DNA of 64,000 bases from an uncultured Flavobacteriales bacterium. Lineage in GTDB: Bacteria > Bacteroidota > Bacteroidia > Flavobacteriales > Schleiferiaceae. Positions 18,969 through 27,289 of the stretch are shown one piece after another. Numbering within the stretch: position 1 is the stretch's first letter; every line of letters starts with the position of its first letter. Where the stretch lies: positions 1-64,000 of the forward strand of contig CALDGA010000201.1 in assembly GCA_937942085.1 (NCBI GenBank). Direction: 5' to 3'. Below the pieces are notes generated by a model. That model was given only the letters and a program-made list of their open reading frames with translations, did not search any database and had not been told where the DNA came from. A program made the translations under genes and the position numbers.

Positions 18969-19796
18969 ATGAAATTACGTACCCTTTTCCTTGCGGCTTT
19001 TCTTGGCTTGAGCACTTCTATGCTGGGCCAATTCTATGAGCTCGGCCTCGGCGGCTCAGGTACTCTATTCCACGGCGATGTGGGCGCAGTGGGCACTGCA
19101 GCTCAAGGTGCGTACGGATTCACCCCGAACCAACCCGCCGGTCAAATCACCCTCCGCCGCCAATTCAATTGGCACTGGTCGACCCGCCTAAACTATACTC
19201 GCGGCTACCTCAGTGGCATGGATGCTTGGGCGAAAGACGATTGGAAGCAGGACAGGGACTTGGCCTTCCGTACGGAGATCTCGGAGATTTCTTACATGAC
19301 GGAATTCAACTATTGGCCGTACGGTACGGGAACCAAATTCAACCAATCTTTCTACCTGTTTACAGGAATTGGGCTTACTCAATACAACCCTCAAGGCGAG
19401 TTTGAAGGGGAGTGGCACGACTTGCGTCCGCTGGGCACAGAGGGCCAACAAACCGACTTGAACGACCAACTGTTCTACGGAACGACCACGCTTACGGTGC
19501 CCATGGGCTTCGGTTACCGTCGCAGTTTGGCGCGTGATTGGAGCATGACGGCTGAGGTGGGATGGCGTTCGTACGGGTCCGATTATTTGGACGATACCAG
19601 CGGCGATTACGTCGATGCACAGGATTTAGCAGAGGAGCGCAGCGAATTGGCCGCGTATTTTTCAAATCCTGGAAACGTGCCTTACCAAAGTGGATTGGCT
19701 CGAGGCAATGCTGAGTCAAAGGATTGGGCTATTTTTGCCGGACTAACCATTTTTTATAACCTGAGCCCCAGAGATGAGCGCTGTAGTGGATTCTAA
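18969..19796 (+). CDS. DUF6089 outer-membrane-type protein
   Basis: 275 residues with a signal peptide (about 1-20, ending SMLGQ) and alternating beta-strand sequence with aromatic strand ends, consistent with a small outer-membrane barrel. Early FYELGLGGSGTLFHGDVG and terminal ADFIFYN-like FAGLTIFYNLSPRDERC resemble DUF6089 proteins, which usually lie between nadK and uppS in Bacteroidota. Function unknown; the position beside bamA fits an envelope role. Its 3' end overlaps uppS by 23 bases. Confidence 0.8.
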   Translation: MKLRTLFLAAFLGLSTSMLGQFYELGLGGSGTLFHGDVGAVGTAAQGAYGFTPNQPAGQITLRRQFNWHWSTRLNYTRGYLSGMDAWAKDDWKQDRDLAFRTEISEISYMTEFNYWPYGTGTKFNQSFYLFTGIGLTQYNPQGEFEGEWHDLRPLGTEGQQTDLNDQLFYGTTTLTVPMGFGYRRSLARDWSMTAEVGWRSYGSDYLDDTSGDYVDAQDLAEERSELAAYFSNPGNVPYQSGLARGNAESKDWAIFAGLTIFYNLSPRDERCSGF

Positions 19797-20559
19797 CATT
19801 TTTCGAAATAATCGCCTGAAAGCAGGCCTCGATCCGGACCACATCCCGCAACACATTGCGGTGATCATGGACGGCAACGGTCGCTGGGCCAAGCAACAAG
19901 GCTTCATGACCCGAGTGCGCGGCCATGAAGTAGGTGTTGAAGCGTTACGAAAGATCACCACAGCCGCAGCAGAATTAGGATTGGGCTTTTTGACCGTCTA
20001 TGCGTTTTCCACGGAAAATTGGAATCGCCCGAAGGCCGAAGTCGATGCATTAATGAATATTTTGATGACGGCTTTGGAGAAAGAATTGCCCACGTTAATG
20101 GATAATAATGTGCGTCTCAACGCCATTGGAAACGTGGATTCCTTGCCGGAAAAAGCAAATAAAAAGTTAATGTCAGTCATAACGGCTACATCCAAGAATG
20201 ATGGGTTAACTTTGACGCTTGCTTTGAGTTACGGCTCTCAGGATGAAATGGTGCAAGCGGTTCGCAAAATTGCCACTGAGGTGGCCAACGGGGCATTAGC
20301 TCCAGAGGACATTTCAGAAGCACATATTGAGAACTCACTCTTCACAGCGGGCATGCCCAGTCCGGATCTTATGATTCGTACCAGTGGAGAACAGCGCATC
20401 AGCAACTACTTGCTTTGGCAGTTAGCCTATGCGGAGTTGTATTTTACACCCATCCTTTGGCCGGACTTTGATGCACAGGGGTTATACGATGCCATTGCTG
20501 CCTACCAAAAAAGAGAGCGCAGATTTGGTCAGACCTCTGAACAACTAACGGACAAGTAA
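19774..20559 (+). CDS. uppS: Isoprenyl (undecaprenyl) diphosphate synthase
   Basis: cis-Prenyltransferase making the C55 carrier lipid for peptidoglycan and polysaccharide export. The 261 residues show HIAVIMDGNGRWAKQ (catalytic Asp), FLTVYAFSTENWNRP, LTLALSYGSQDEM, PDLMIRTSGEQRISNYLLWQ and AELYFTPILWPDFD. The start lies inside the DUF6089 gene. It is followed four bases later by bamA. Confidence 0.96.
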   Translation: MSAVVDSNIFRNNRLKAGLDPDHIPQHIAVIMDGNGRWAKQQGFMTRVRGHEVGVEALRKITTAAAELGLGFLTVYAFSTENWNRPKAEVDALMNILMTALEKELPTLMDNNVRLNAIGNVDSLPEKANKKLMSVITATSKNDGLTLTLALSYGSQDEMVQAVRKIATEVANGALAPEDISEAHIENSLFTAGMPSPDLMIRTSGEQRISNYLLWQLAYAELYFTPILWPDFDAQGLYDAIAAYQKRERRFGQTSEQLTDK

Positions 20560-20563
20560 CAGC

Positions 20564-23032
20564 ATGAAGCGTACCCTTTGGGCCTTATTTCTAGTGTGTT
20601 CAGCACTGATTTCTCGTGGACAAATCGTCACGACGGGAGATTTCAATTTGATACCTGGCATTGATTACGAAGTAGGCGGTATTACCGTCAGTGGAACCAA
20701 GGATTTGGATCCTAATGTCGTGATCATGTTGACAAACATTCGCGTAGGCGATCAGATTCAGTTTCCAGACCCTGCCATTTCTGAGGCCATTCGTACGCTG
20801 TGGCGTCAACAGCTTTTCGAGGACATCACCTTCCGCGTGACCAACAAAACTGGAAACAAGGTGTTCTTGGACATCTATCTGAAGGAACTTCCAAAGCTGA
20901 GCAAATACTACATCGTTGGGGTAAAGAAGTCATGGAAAGACGACCTGCGTGAAGAATTGGGCCTACGTGCCGGAAAAGTCGTGAACGACAACTTGCTCGT
21001 GATGAGCAACAACAAGATTGAGCAATACTTCCGCGAAAAAGGCTACCTCAATGCCAGCGTTGATATCGTTCAAGATGTCGACACAAACTTCAACCATGCC
21101 GTTATCCTCGGTTTCCGAGTGAACCCAGGCGAGCGCGTGAAGATCAACGAAATCGTATTCCACGGCAACGAAGCGGTAAGCGACAAAGTGCTGCTCAAAG
21201 CGATGAAAAACACCAAAATGAAAGGCAAGGCCATCTTCAAGGTGTCGAAGCTCCGCAAGAAAGAATACCGCGAAGACCTCAAGGCCATCGTGACCAAATA
21301 CAACAGCCTAGGGTACCGCGATGCCCGCGTGGTATCAGATACTTCCTATGCCCTCGACGGCGAGCTGGTCAATGTTGAAATCACCGTAGAAGAAGGACGT
21401 AAGTTCTATTTTGGGGACATCACCTTCGTAGGAAACACGAAGTACGATACGCCTATCCTCAAGAGCATCTTGAAAATCAACAGAGGCGATATCTACGACA
21501 GCCAGCATTTGAACGAACGCGTGAGCTTCGATCCGAACGGCAATGATGTAGCGTCGATTTACTTGAATAATGGTTACCTCTTCTCACAAGTGGTGCCTAT
21601 CGAGAAGAACGTACAGAACGATACCATCGATATTGAGATTAGAATTCAAGAGGGCCGTCAGGCCACAATCCGCAAGGTGAGCATTACCGGGAATGAGCGT
21701 ACGAACGACCACGTGATCTACCGCGAGGTTCGCACCAAGCCGGGTGATTTGTTCTCTAAAGCGATGATTCAGCGTACCATTCGAGAATTGGCCCAGCTAG
21801 GCTACTTCGATCAAACTCAGATCGGCGTGAATCCAGTACCAGATCCGCAGACGGGTACGGTGGATCTGGAATACACCGTAGTGGAGCGTTCGACCTCTCA
21901 GCTTGAATTACAAGGAGGTTGGGGTGCCGGCCGAGTGGTAGGGACCTTTGGGTTGAACTTCAACAACTTCTCTGCGCGCAACATCAACAACAAACGCGCT
22001 TGGCAGCCATTACCGACGGGTGATGGACAAAGCATCAACTTGCGTGCGCAATCGAACGGTTTGTACTTCCAGAGCTACAACGCCTCGTTCACCGAGCCGT
22101 GGTTGGGTGGTAAGAAACCAAACAGCTTCACAGCCACCATTTACCACAACGTTCAAAGCAACGGGGTGCGCGCGAACGACCCGAACCGCCAGAGCCTGTA
22201 CATTACCGGGGTAAACTTCGGACTAGGGCAGCGCTTGAAGTGGCCGGATGATTACTTCACCCTATACCAAGGTTTGGAATTCCGTCGCTTTAATTTGGAC
22301 AACTTCCCTACTGGGTTCTTGAACTACAACAAAGGGATCTCCAACAACGTGAACTACAAGTTTACCTTGGGACGAAACAACACCGACGTGCCGATCTTCC
22401 CAACGCGCGGTTCACAGTTGAGCTTCGCAGCGGAATTGACCCCGCCGTTCAGCATGTTCAATAAGGACATTGATTACAAGAGCTTGAGCAGCGAGGAGCG
22501 CTTCAGATTGGTGGAATACCACAAATGGAAGTTGAACGCAGATTGGTTTGCGCCGATCACCTCTAAGTTCGTCATCCGCACCCACGGGGAGTTTGGATAC
22601 CTTGGTTCGTACAACAAAGATTTGGGCTTGCCGCCGTTCGAACGCTTCTATGTTGGAGGTGATGGATTGGCCAATTTCGTCATCGACGGCCGCGAAATCA
22701 TCGGTCTGCGCGGGTACCAAAACAACTCCATTACCCCAGCAGGAGGTGGTGCGTTGTACAACAAATACATCCTTGAATTCCGATACATCCTCGCCAACAA
22801 CCCGTCGGCTCAGGTATTCCCATTGGCGTTCTTGGAAGGAGGAAATAACTACGACAATTTCTGGGACTACCGTGCGTTTAACTTGAAGCGTAGTGCTGGA
22901 GTTGGTTTGCGCATCTTCATGCCTATGTTTGGTTTGATGGGAGTGGATGTTGCCTATGGCTTCGATCCTATGCCGAACGGTGCAGCAGCCAGCGGATGGC
23001 AAACGCACTTCATCATTGGCCAACAGTTCTAA
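20564..23032 (+). CDS. bamA: Outer membrane protein assembly factor BamA
   Basis: Omp85-family insertase for outer-membrane beta-barrel proteins. The 822 residues have a signal peptide (about 1-20), POTRA repeats over roughly 25-440 (GITVSGTKDLD, EIVFHGNEAVSDKVLLKA, DITFVGNTKYDTPILKS, KVSITGNERTNDHVIYREV), then a C-terminal barrel ending in aromatic HFIIGQQF. EIIGLRGYQNNSITP corresponds to the conserved VRGF-type lid-loop motif (LRGY here). In the same operon as two Skp/OmpH-like chaperones. Confidence 0.96.
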   Translation: MKRTLWALFLVCSALISRGQIVTTGDFNLIPGIDYEVGGITVSGTKDLDPNVVIMLTNIRVGDQIQFPDPAISEAIRTLWRQQLFEDITFRVTNKTGNKVFLDIYLKELPKLSKYYIVGVKKSWKDDLREELGLRAGKVVNDNLLVMSNNKIEQYFREKGYLNASVDIVQDVDTNFNHAVILGFRVNPGERVKINEIVFHGNEAVSDKVLLKAMKNTKMKGKAIFKVSKLRKKEYREDLKAIVTKYNSLGYRDARVVSDTSYALDGELVNVEITVEEGRKFYFGDITFVGNTKYDTPILKSILKINRGDIYDSQHLNERVSFDPNGNDVASIYLNNGYLFSQVVPIEKNVQNDTIDIEIRIQEGRQATIRKVSITGNERTNDHVIYREVRTKPGDLFSKAMIQRTIRELAQLGYFDQTQIGVNPVPDPQTGTVDLEYTVVERSTSQLELQGGWGAGRVVGTFGLNFNNFSARNINNKRAWQPLPTGDGQSINLRAQSNGLYFQSYNASFTEPWLGGKKPNSFTATIYHNVQSNGVRANDPNRQSLYITGVNFGLGQRLKWPDDYFTLYQGLEFRRFNLDNFPTGFLNYNKGISNNVNYKFTLGRNNTDVPIFPTRGSQLSFAAELTPPFSMFNKDIDYKSLSSEERFRLVEYHKWKLNADWFAPITSKFVIRTHGEFGYLGSYNKDLGLPPFERFYVGGDGLANFVIDGREIIGLRGYQNNSITPAGGGALYNKYILEFRYILANNPSAQVFPLAFLEGGNNYDNFWDYRAFNLKRSAGVGLRIFMPMFGLMGVDVAYGFDPMPNGAAASGWQTHFIIGQQF

Positions 23033-23051
23033 TTCAACTACCTTCACTGCA

Positions 23052-23561
23052 ATGAAGCTTCGCCTTTTCCATATCATCATCGCCACCCTTCTCAGCGTGC
23101 CTACCATGGCACAGCGCTATGGCGTGGTGGATACGGAATACATCCTCGCGAACATGCCAGAATACGAGCAGGCCAAAAGCCAGCTCAACAAGCTCAGTGA
23201 GCAGTGGGCAGGAGAGGTGAGTGCGCTTCAGAGTGAGTTGCAAAGTTTGAAGGATGCCCTCGCGGCAGAGCGCATTTTGTTGTCGCCAGATAAATTGGCC
23301 CAACGTGAAAAAGCCATTCAAGACAAAGAGGCAGAGGTCATCGCCCTGCAGCAAAAATATTTCGGACCGGAAGGCGAGCTTTTTACCAAGCGTGCCCAGC
23401 TTGTTCAACCCATTCAAGATAAAGTCTTCGGAGCCGTCCAGGCATTAGCGACCAAAAGGAAATTAGACCTAATTTTGGACAAAAGCGCGGACAGTGGTGT
23501 TCTCTTCGTAGAAAAGGAGAAAGACTACAGTGACGAAGTTTTAAATAGTTTAAAGCGATAA
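23052..23561 (+). CDS. OmpH/Skp family periplasmic chaperone, first copy
   Basis: 169 residues: signal peptide (about 1-20, ending PTMAQ), then RYGVVDTEYILANMPEYEQAK and a long charged coiled coil (about 35-130) ending KLDLILDKSADSGVLFV. Typical of the Skp fold, whose tentacle-like helices hold unfolded outer-membrane proteins for BamA. ATG 23052 starts the signal peptide. It follows bamA by 19 bases and precedes a paralogue by ten. Confidence 0.9.
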   Translation: MKLRLFHIIIATLLSVPTMAQRYGVVDTEYILANMPEYEQAKSQLNKLSEQWAGEVSALQSELQSLKDALAAERILLSPDKLAQREKAIQDKEAEVIALQQKYFGPEGELFTKRAQLVQPIQDKVFGAVQALATKRKLDLILDKSADSGVLFVEKEKDYSDEVLNSLKR

Positions 23562-23571
23562 ATTAAAAACA

Positions 23572-24081
23572 ATGAAAAGAGTAATATTCGCACTTGCCTT
23601 GACTCTCGGCCTTGCTGGAACCGCTACGGCGCAGCAAAAAGTAGGTCACATCAACGTAGATGAGTTGTTGGCTATCATGCCTGAGACAAGCACCGCAGAA
23701 GCTGAGATTCAGAAGTACGCAGAGCAGTTGGAAGGTGATCTTACTGAAATGCAGCAAGAGTACAATACTAAATTGCAGAATGCACAGGCAAACCAAGGTA
23801 CTTGGACACAGTTGCGTCTTCAAAAGGAAGGTGAGGAATTGCAAGCGATGGAGCAACGCATGATGGCGTTCAACCAGAGCGCACAGCAAGAATTGCAGCG
23901 CAAGCAGATGGATTTGATGCTTCCAATTATTGAGAAGGCTCAAAACGCAGTAAACAAGGTGGCAGAAGATAATGGCTTCGCATACATCTTGGATGCTTCT
24001 CCATCAAAGGCAATCGTGATTTACTTGGACGGTGGCGACGATGTAATGCCATTGGTTAAAGCAGAGTTGGGCATCAAATAA
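23572..24081 (+). CDS. OmpH/Skp family periplasmic chaperone, second copy
   Basis: 169 residues: signal peptide (about 1-20, ending ATAQQ), KVGHINVDELLAIMPETSTAE, a Gln/Glu-rich coiled coil (about 40-130) and FAYILDASPSKAIVIYLDGG. Tandem paralogue of the preceding gene; the pair is a usual Bacteroidota arrangement after bamA. Last gene of the CBS-nadK-bamA operon, followed by a strong terminator. Confidence 0.92.
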   Translation: MKRVIFALALTLGLAGTATAQQKVGHINVDELLAIMPETSTAEAEIQKYAEQLEGDLTEMQQEYNTKLQNAQANQGTWTQLRLQKEGEELQAMEQRMMAFNQSAQQELQRKQMDLMLPIIEKAQNAVNKVAEDNGFAYILDASPSKAIVIYLDGGDDVMPLVKAELGIK

Positions 24082-24105
24082 TTCCCGACGCGATAAAATA
24101 TTAGG

Positions 24106-24138
24106 ACCCCTACAGCAATGAGCCGTAGGGGTTTTTTT
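24106..24138 (+). terminator. Intrinsic terminator of the bamA/ompH operon
   Basis: ACCCCTAC (24106-24113) pairs with GTAGGGGT (24125-24132), followed by a run of seven T. Confidence 0.88.
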
Positions 24139-24157
24139 ATGTCGTATTTTGGCTCCG

Positions 24158-24943
24158 ATGAAAGGCATTCAAAAAATAGGATTGTTTGATAGTGGTTTGG
24201 GCGGGTTGACCGTACTTCAAGCCCTAGAACAGCGCTTGCCAGGCGTGCCGAAAATCTATTATGGCGATACACTCCACTTGCCCTACGGGGACAAGAGCGA
24301 TGCGGCCATCATCTCCTATAGCACCAAAATAGTTTCCTTTCTAGCCTCGGAAGGTTGTGACCTGATCGTCGTTGCTTGTAATAGTGCGAGCGCCGCGGCG
24401 GGGAAGGTGCTTGAGGCGGAGTTCCCGGGGCTGGTGTTCATCAATGTCATCGACCCGGTTGTAGCGGCGCTCGCATCCGGACCGCATGAGAAGGTGGGAC
24501 TGTTGGGGACGCGTGCTACGGTTAGGAGTGGTGCCTACCCGACGAAATTAGCTGCGCTAAATCCCTCGGTAGAGTTATGTGCCTTGGCTACCCCTTTGTT
24601 GGTCCCTTTGATTGAAGACGGGTTTTTGGGCACGGGTATTGAAACCCAAGTCTTGAAACACTATTTGGACGATAAGGTATTGGACGGGGTGCAGGCCTTG
24701 GTGCCGGGTTGTACGCATTATCCGTTGTTGGAACAGGCAGCAGCGGCCTTGTTGGAGGGAGTGGATTGGATAGATGCCCCCGCGCTCGTGGCGGAAGCTG
24801 TGGCAGTGGAATGCGGGTCGTCCTCGGCGGATGCTGAGGTGGAGACGACGTTCTATTTGAGCGATAAGACGCCGAGCTTCATGGAATTGGCCACTAAAAC
24901 ATTCGGGATCAAAGCCCAATGGAATACGAAGGTGCTGGATTAG
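24158..24943 (+). CDS. murI: Glutamate racemase
   Basis: Supplies D-glutamate for peptidoglycan. The 261 residues show IGLFDSGLGGLTVLQAL (first catalytic Asp/Ser region), YYGDTLHLPYGDKS, VVACNSASAAA (catalytic Cys) and LVPGCTHYPLL (second catalytic Cys). ATG 24158 is chosen over an in-frame TTG at 24149. TATTTTG, one T short of a TAnnTTTG element, ends seven bases before the ATG. The stop shares bases with the convergent gene (TTAG at 24940-24943). Confidence 0.95.
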   Translation: MKGIQKIGLFDSGLGGLTVLQALEQRLPGVPKIYYGDTLHLPYGDKSDAAIISYSTKIVSFLASEGCDLIVVACNSASAAAGKVLEAEFPGLVFINVIDPVVAALASGPHEKVGLLGTRATVRSGAYPTKLAALNPSVELCALATPLLVPLIEDGFLGTGIETQVLKHYLDDKVLDGVQALVPGCTHYPLLEQAAAALLEGVDWIDAPALVAEAVAVECGSSSADAEVETTFYLSDKTPSFMELATKTFGIKAQWNTKVLD

Positions 24944-25293
24944 CGCCCTTCTCCCCATTTATACATCCAGGAACTGATCGTGGAGATCAAAAAGCTGAAT
25001 AGGATTGCGGTCCAAGTACTGCTTACATGCATGCCGTCGACCCATTGATCCGCGACGCCGATGATGATGGCGTTGATGATCAAAAGGAACAATCCCAAGG
25101 AGAGGAAAGTCAGCGGGATGGTGATGATGATCAACAATGGTTTTAGGGTAGCGTTTAAGATGCCAAGTACGATGGCCACACCAATGGCCGTGCTGAAGGA
25201 GTCGATGGTGACGCCGGGCAGCAGCCAATCGGCCACGAAAACGGCCAAGGAGCTCACAACTAGTCGGGTCAGTAAACCGGGTTTTTGATTCAT
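24940..25293 (-). CDS. Phage-holin-like four-helix membrane protein (PF04020/YvlD type)
   Basis: 117 residues, four hydrophobic segments (about 8-25, 30-48, 55-78, 92-110). LPGVTIDSFSTAIGVAIVLGILNATLKP and the following IITIPLTFLSLGLFLLIINA are the signature of the widespread chromosomal holin-like family IV, which is not phage-borne here. Function unknown. ATG 25293 (MNQKPGLLTR) is the family start. Confidence 0.9.
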   Translation of the reverse strand: MNQKPGLLTRLVVSSLAVFVADWLLPGVTIDSFSTAIGVAIVLGILNATLKPLLIIITIPLTFLSLGLFLLIINAIIIGVADQWVDGMHVSSTWTAILFSFLISTISSWMYKWGEGR

Positions 25294-25327
25294 CTGCGGT
25301 ATATTCACTGCTCGAAAAGTACACATT

Positions 25328-27289
25328 ATGAATCGAAATTTCACCCTCCTTGTAGCTTCAGTTTTTGCCGTTGGCGTATTGACGAATTGTCAAAACACCA
25401 ATGAGGCTCCGGCACCTGTTGCGGAGACTGTTTTTTATGGCGATACCAGCGTGCGCGCTGAATTGTTTGATGATCCACATAGCTATTCGGAAGAGGAAAG
25501 TAAGGTGGTGCATTTGAACTGGGATGCGGTGGTTGATTTTGAGAATGAGGTGATCATGGCAACGGCGACCTGGACCTTAGCCGAACAGCACGGCCCTGAA
25601 GTCATTTTTGACGTGAAGGACCTCAATATTTCTAAGGTTACCCTTGACGGTCAGGAGGCAGTTTGGGATTTGGAATACGACGACGAGCTCTTAGGGTCGG
25701 CACTTGTGGTTTATGATTTAGGCCCAGATTCTAAAGAGGTGGCCATTACCTACGAGACTTCGGCTGAATCTGAAGCGCTACAGTGGTATCCTGCGGAGCT
25801 GACCCAAGGAAAGCGCATGCCCTTCTTGTTTACCCAAAGTCAAGCTATTTTGGCGCGTACTTGGGTGCCCTGTCAGGACCGTCCAGGAGTGAGATTTACC
25901 TACTCTGCAAAGGTCAAGGTGCCTAAGGGCATGCTGGCGCTGATGAGCGCGTCGAATCCTACACAGAAATCTGAGGACGGTGTATATGAGTTTTCAATGC
26001 CACAGCCTATTCCGAGCTACCTTTTGGCCTTGGGTGCGGGTGATTTGGCCTTCATAGAACTAGGCGAGCGTTCTGGGGTTTATGCCGAGCCAGAAATGGT
26101 GCGCAATGCGGCCTTTGAGTTCAGCCAAACTGAAGATATGATCTCACGTGCGGAGTATCTCTATGGTCCGTATTACTGGGGACGCTACGATATGCTAGTA
26201 TTGCCGCCGTCGTTCCCTTTTGGCGGGATGGAGAATCCGCGATTGACCTTTTTGACGCCCACCGTAATCGTGGGAGATATGAGCTTGACAAGCTTGATTG
26301 CTCATGAATTGGCACACAGCTGGAGCGGTAATTTGGTGACCAATGCGACCTGGAACGACTTCTGGCTCAACGAAGGGTTCACGGTGTATTTTGAAATGCG
26401 CATTATGGATGCGGTGTACGGGCCGGACTTTGCGGATATGTTGGAAGCCTTGAGTTACGATGATTTGCAACGCGAGCTGGCCGTGATGCTAGAGGAAGAT
26501 ACTGATGCGACAAGGCTGAAGCAAAATCTTGAAGGACGCAATCCGGACGATGCCGTGACGGCCATTGCGTATGATAAAGGGTTCCACTTTTTGAAACTCT
26601 GTGAGCAAACGGTCGGTCGTGAGCGTTGGGATGCCTTCTTAAAGGGGTATTTCGATACGTACAAGTTTAAGACGCGCGTTACGGAGGAGTTTCTGCAGGA
26701 ATTGGCGGGGTTGATGACTGGGGAAGAGTGGAATGCCGTGGGCGTGGAAGAATGGGTGTATGGCAAGGGATTGCCTGCCAACTGTCCGTTCCCAGCCTCG
26801 AACAGATTTTACATCGTGGATGAAGGCGTCAAGATGTTGCTTGGGGTGAGCCCTGAAGATCCTGATGCGAAGTCCATGGTCTACCTCGAGCAGGACGTGA
26901 CGATTCGATGGACCACTCACGAGTGGTTGCGCTACATCAGAGTATTGGAAGCCGGTGGTGCTACTGTGGGCCATTATAGATTGGCCGATGCGAATTATGG
27001 ATTTACTGGAAGTCCAAACCCAGAGATTGTAGCCGCATGGTACACGGCCATTTTGAAGACAGATTTTGAAGGTTTTGACCCTAAGGTGTATGAAGAGAAG
27101 GTAGAATCCTTCTTGACCACTGTGGGCCGTCGCAAGTTTATTGTTCCGATGTATGCAAGCATGCTCGAGGGGGATGAAAAGCGTCAGGCTTGGGCGAAAG
27201 AGATTTATGCGAAGGCACGCCCGTCGTACCATCCATTATCACAGCAAACGTTGGATCAGCTTTTTGCCGAGCACGAGCAAGGACTTTAG
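25328..27289 (+). CDS. M1 family aminopeptidase lipoprotein (LTA4 hydrolase-like)
   Basis: 653-residue zinc aminopeptidase. Lipoprotein signal VGVLTNC (Cys about 21). N-terminal saddle domain; the exopeptidase motif appears as GGMENPRLTFLTP; zinc site HELAH at 326-330 with the third ligand Glu349 in FWLNEGFTVYFE; a C-terminal helical domain as in leukotriene A4 hydrolase. It likely trims peptides in the periplasm or on the envelope. It is transcribed away from the holin-like gene and shares its stop bases (TTAG at 27286-27289) with the convergent AsmA-like gene. Confidence 0.94.
   Translation: MNRNFTLLVASVFAVGVLTNCQNTNEAPAPVAETVFYGDTSVRAELFDDPHSYSEEESKVVHLNWDAVVDFENEVIMATATWTLAEQHGPEVIFDVKDLNISKVTLDGQEAVWDLEYDDELLGSALVVYDLGPDSKEVAITYETSAESEALQWYPAELTQGKRMPFLFTQSQAILARTWVPCQDRPGVRFTYSAKVKVPKGMLALMSASNPTQKSEDGVYEFSMPQPIPSYLLALGAGDLAFIELGERSGVYAEPEMVRNAAFEFSQTEDMISRAEYLYGPYYWGRYDMLVLPPSFPFGGMENPRLTFLTPTVIVGDMSLTSLIAHELAHSWSGNLVTNATWNDFWLNEGFTVYFEMRIMDAVYGPDFADMLEALSYDDLQRELAVMLEEDTDATRLKQNLEGRNPDDAVTAIAYDKGFHFLKLCEQTVGRERWDAFLKGYFDTYKFKTRVTEEFLQELAGLMTGEEWNAVGVEEWVYGKGLPANCPFPASNRFYIVDEGVKMLLGVSPEDPDAKSMVYLEQDVTIRWTTHEWLRYIRVLEAGGATVGHYRLADANYGFTGSPNPEIVAAWYTAILKTDFEGFDPKVYEEKVESFLTTVGRRKFIVPMYASMLEGDEKRQAWAKEIYAKARPSYHPLSQQTLDQLFAEHEQGL

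Noticed and set aside
22412-23107. Reverse 231-codon ORF opposite bamA
   Set aside because: Shadow of the BamA barrel region; no start signal or family resemblance.
24940-25293. Holin-like gene as evidence of a prophage
   Set aside because: This family is commonly chromosomal and no phage genes are nearby.
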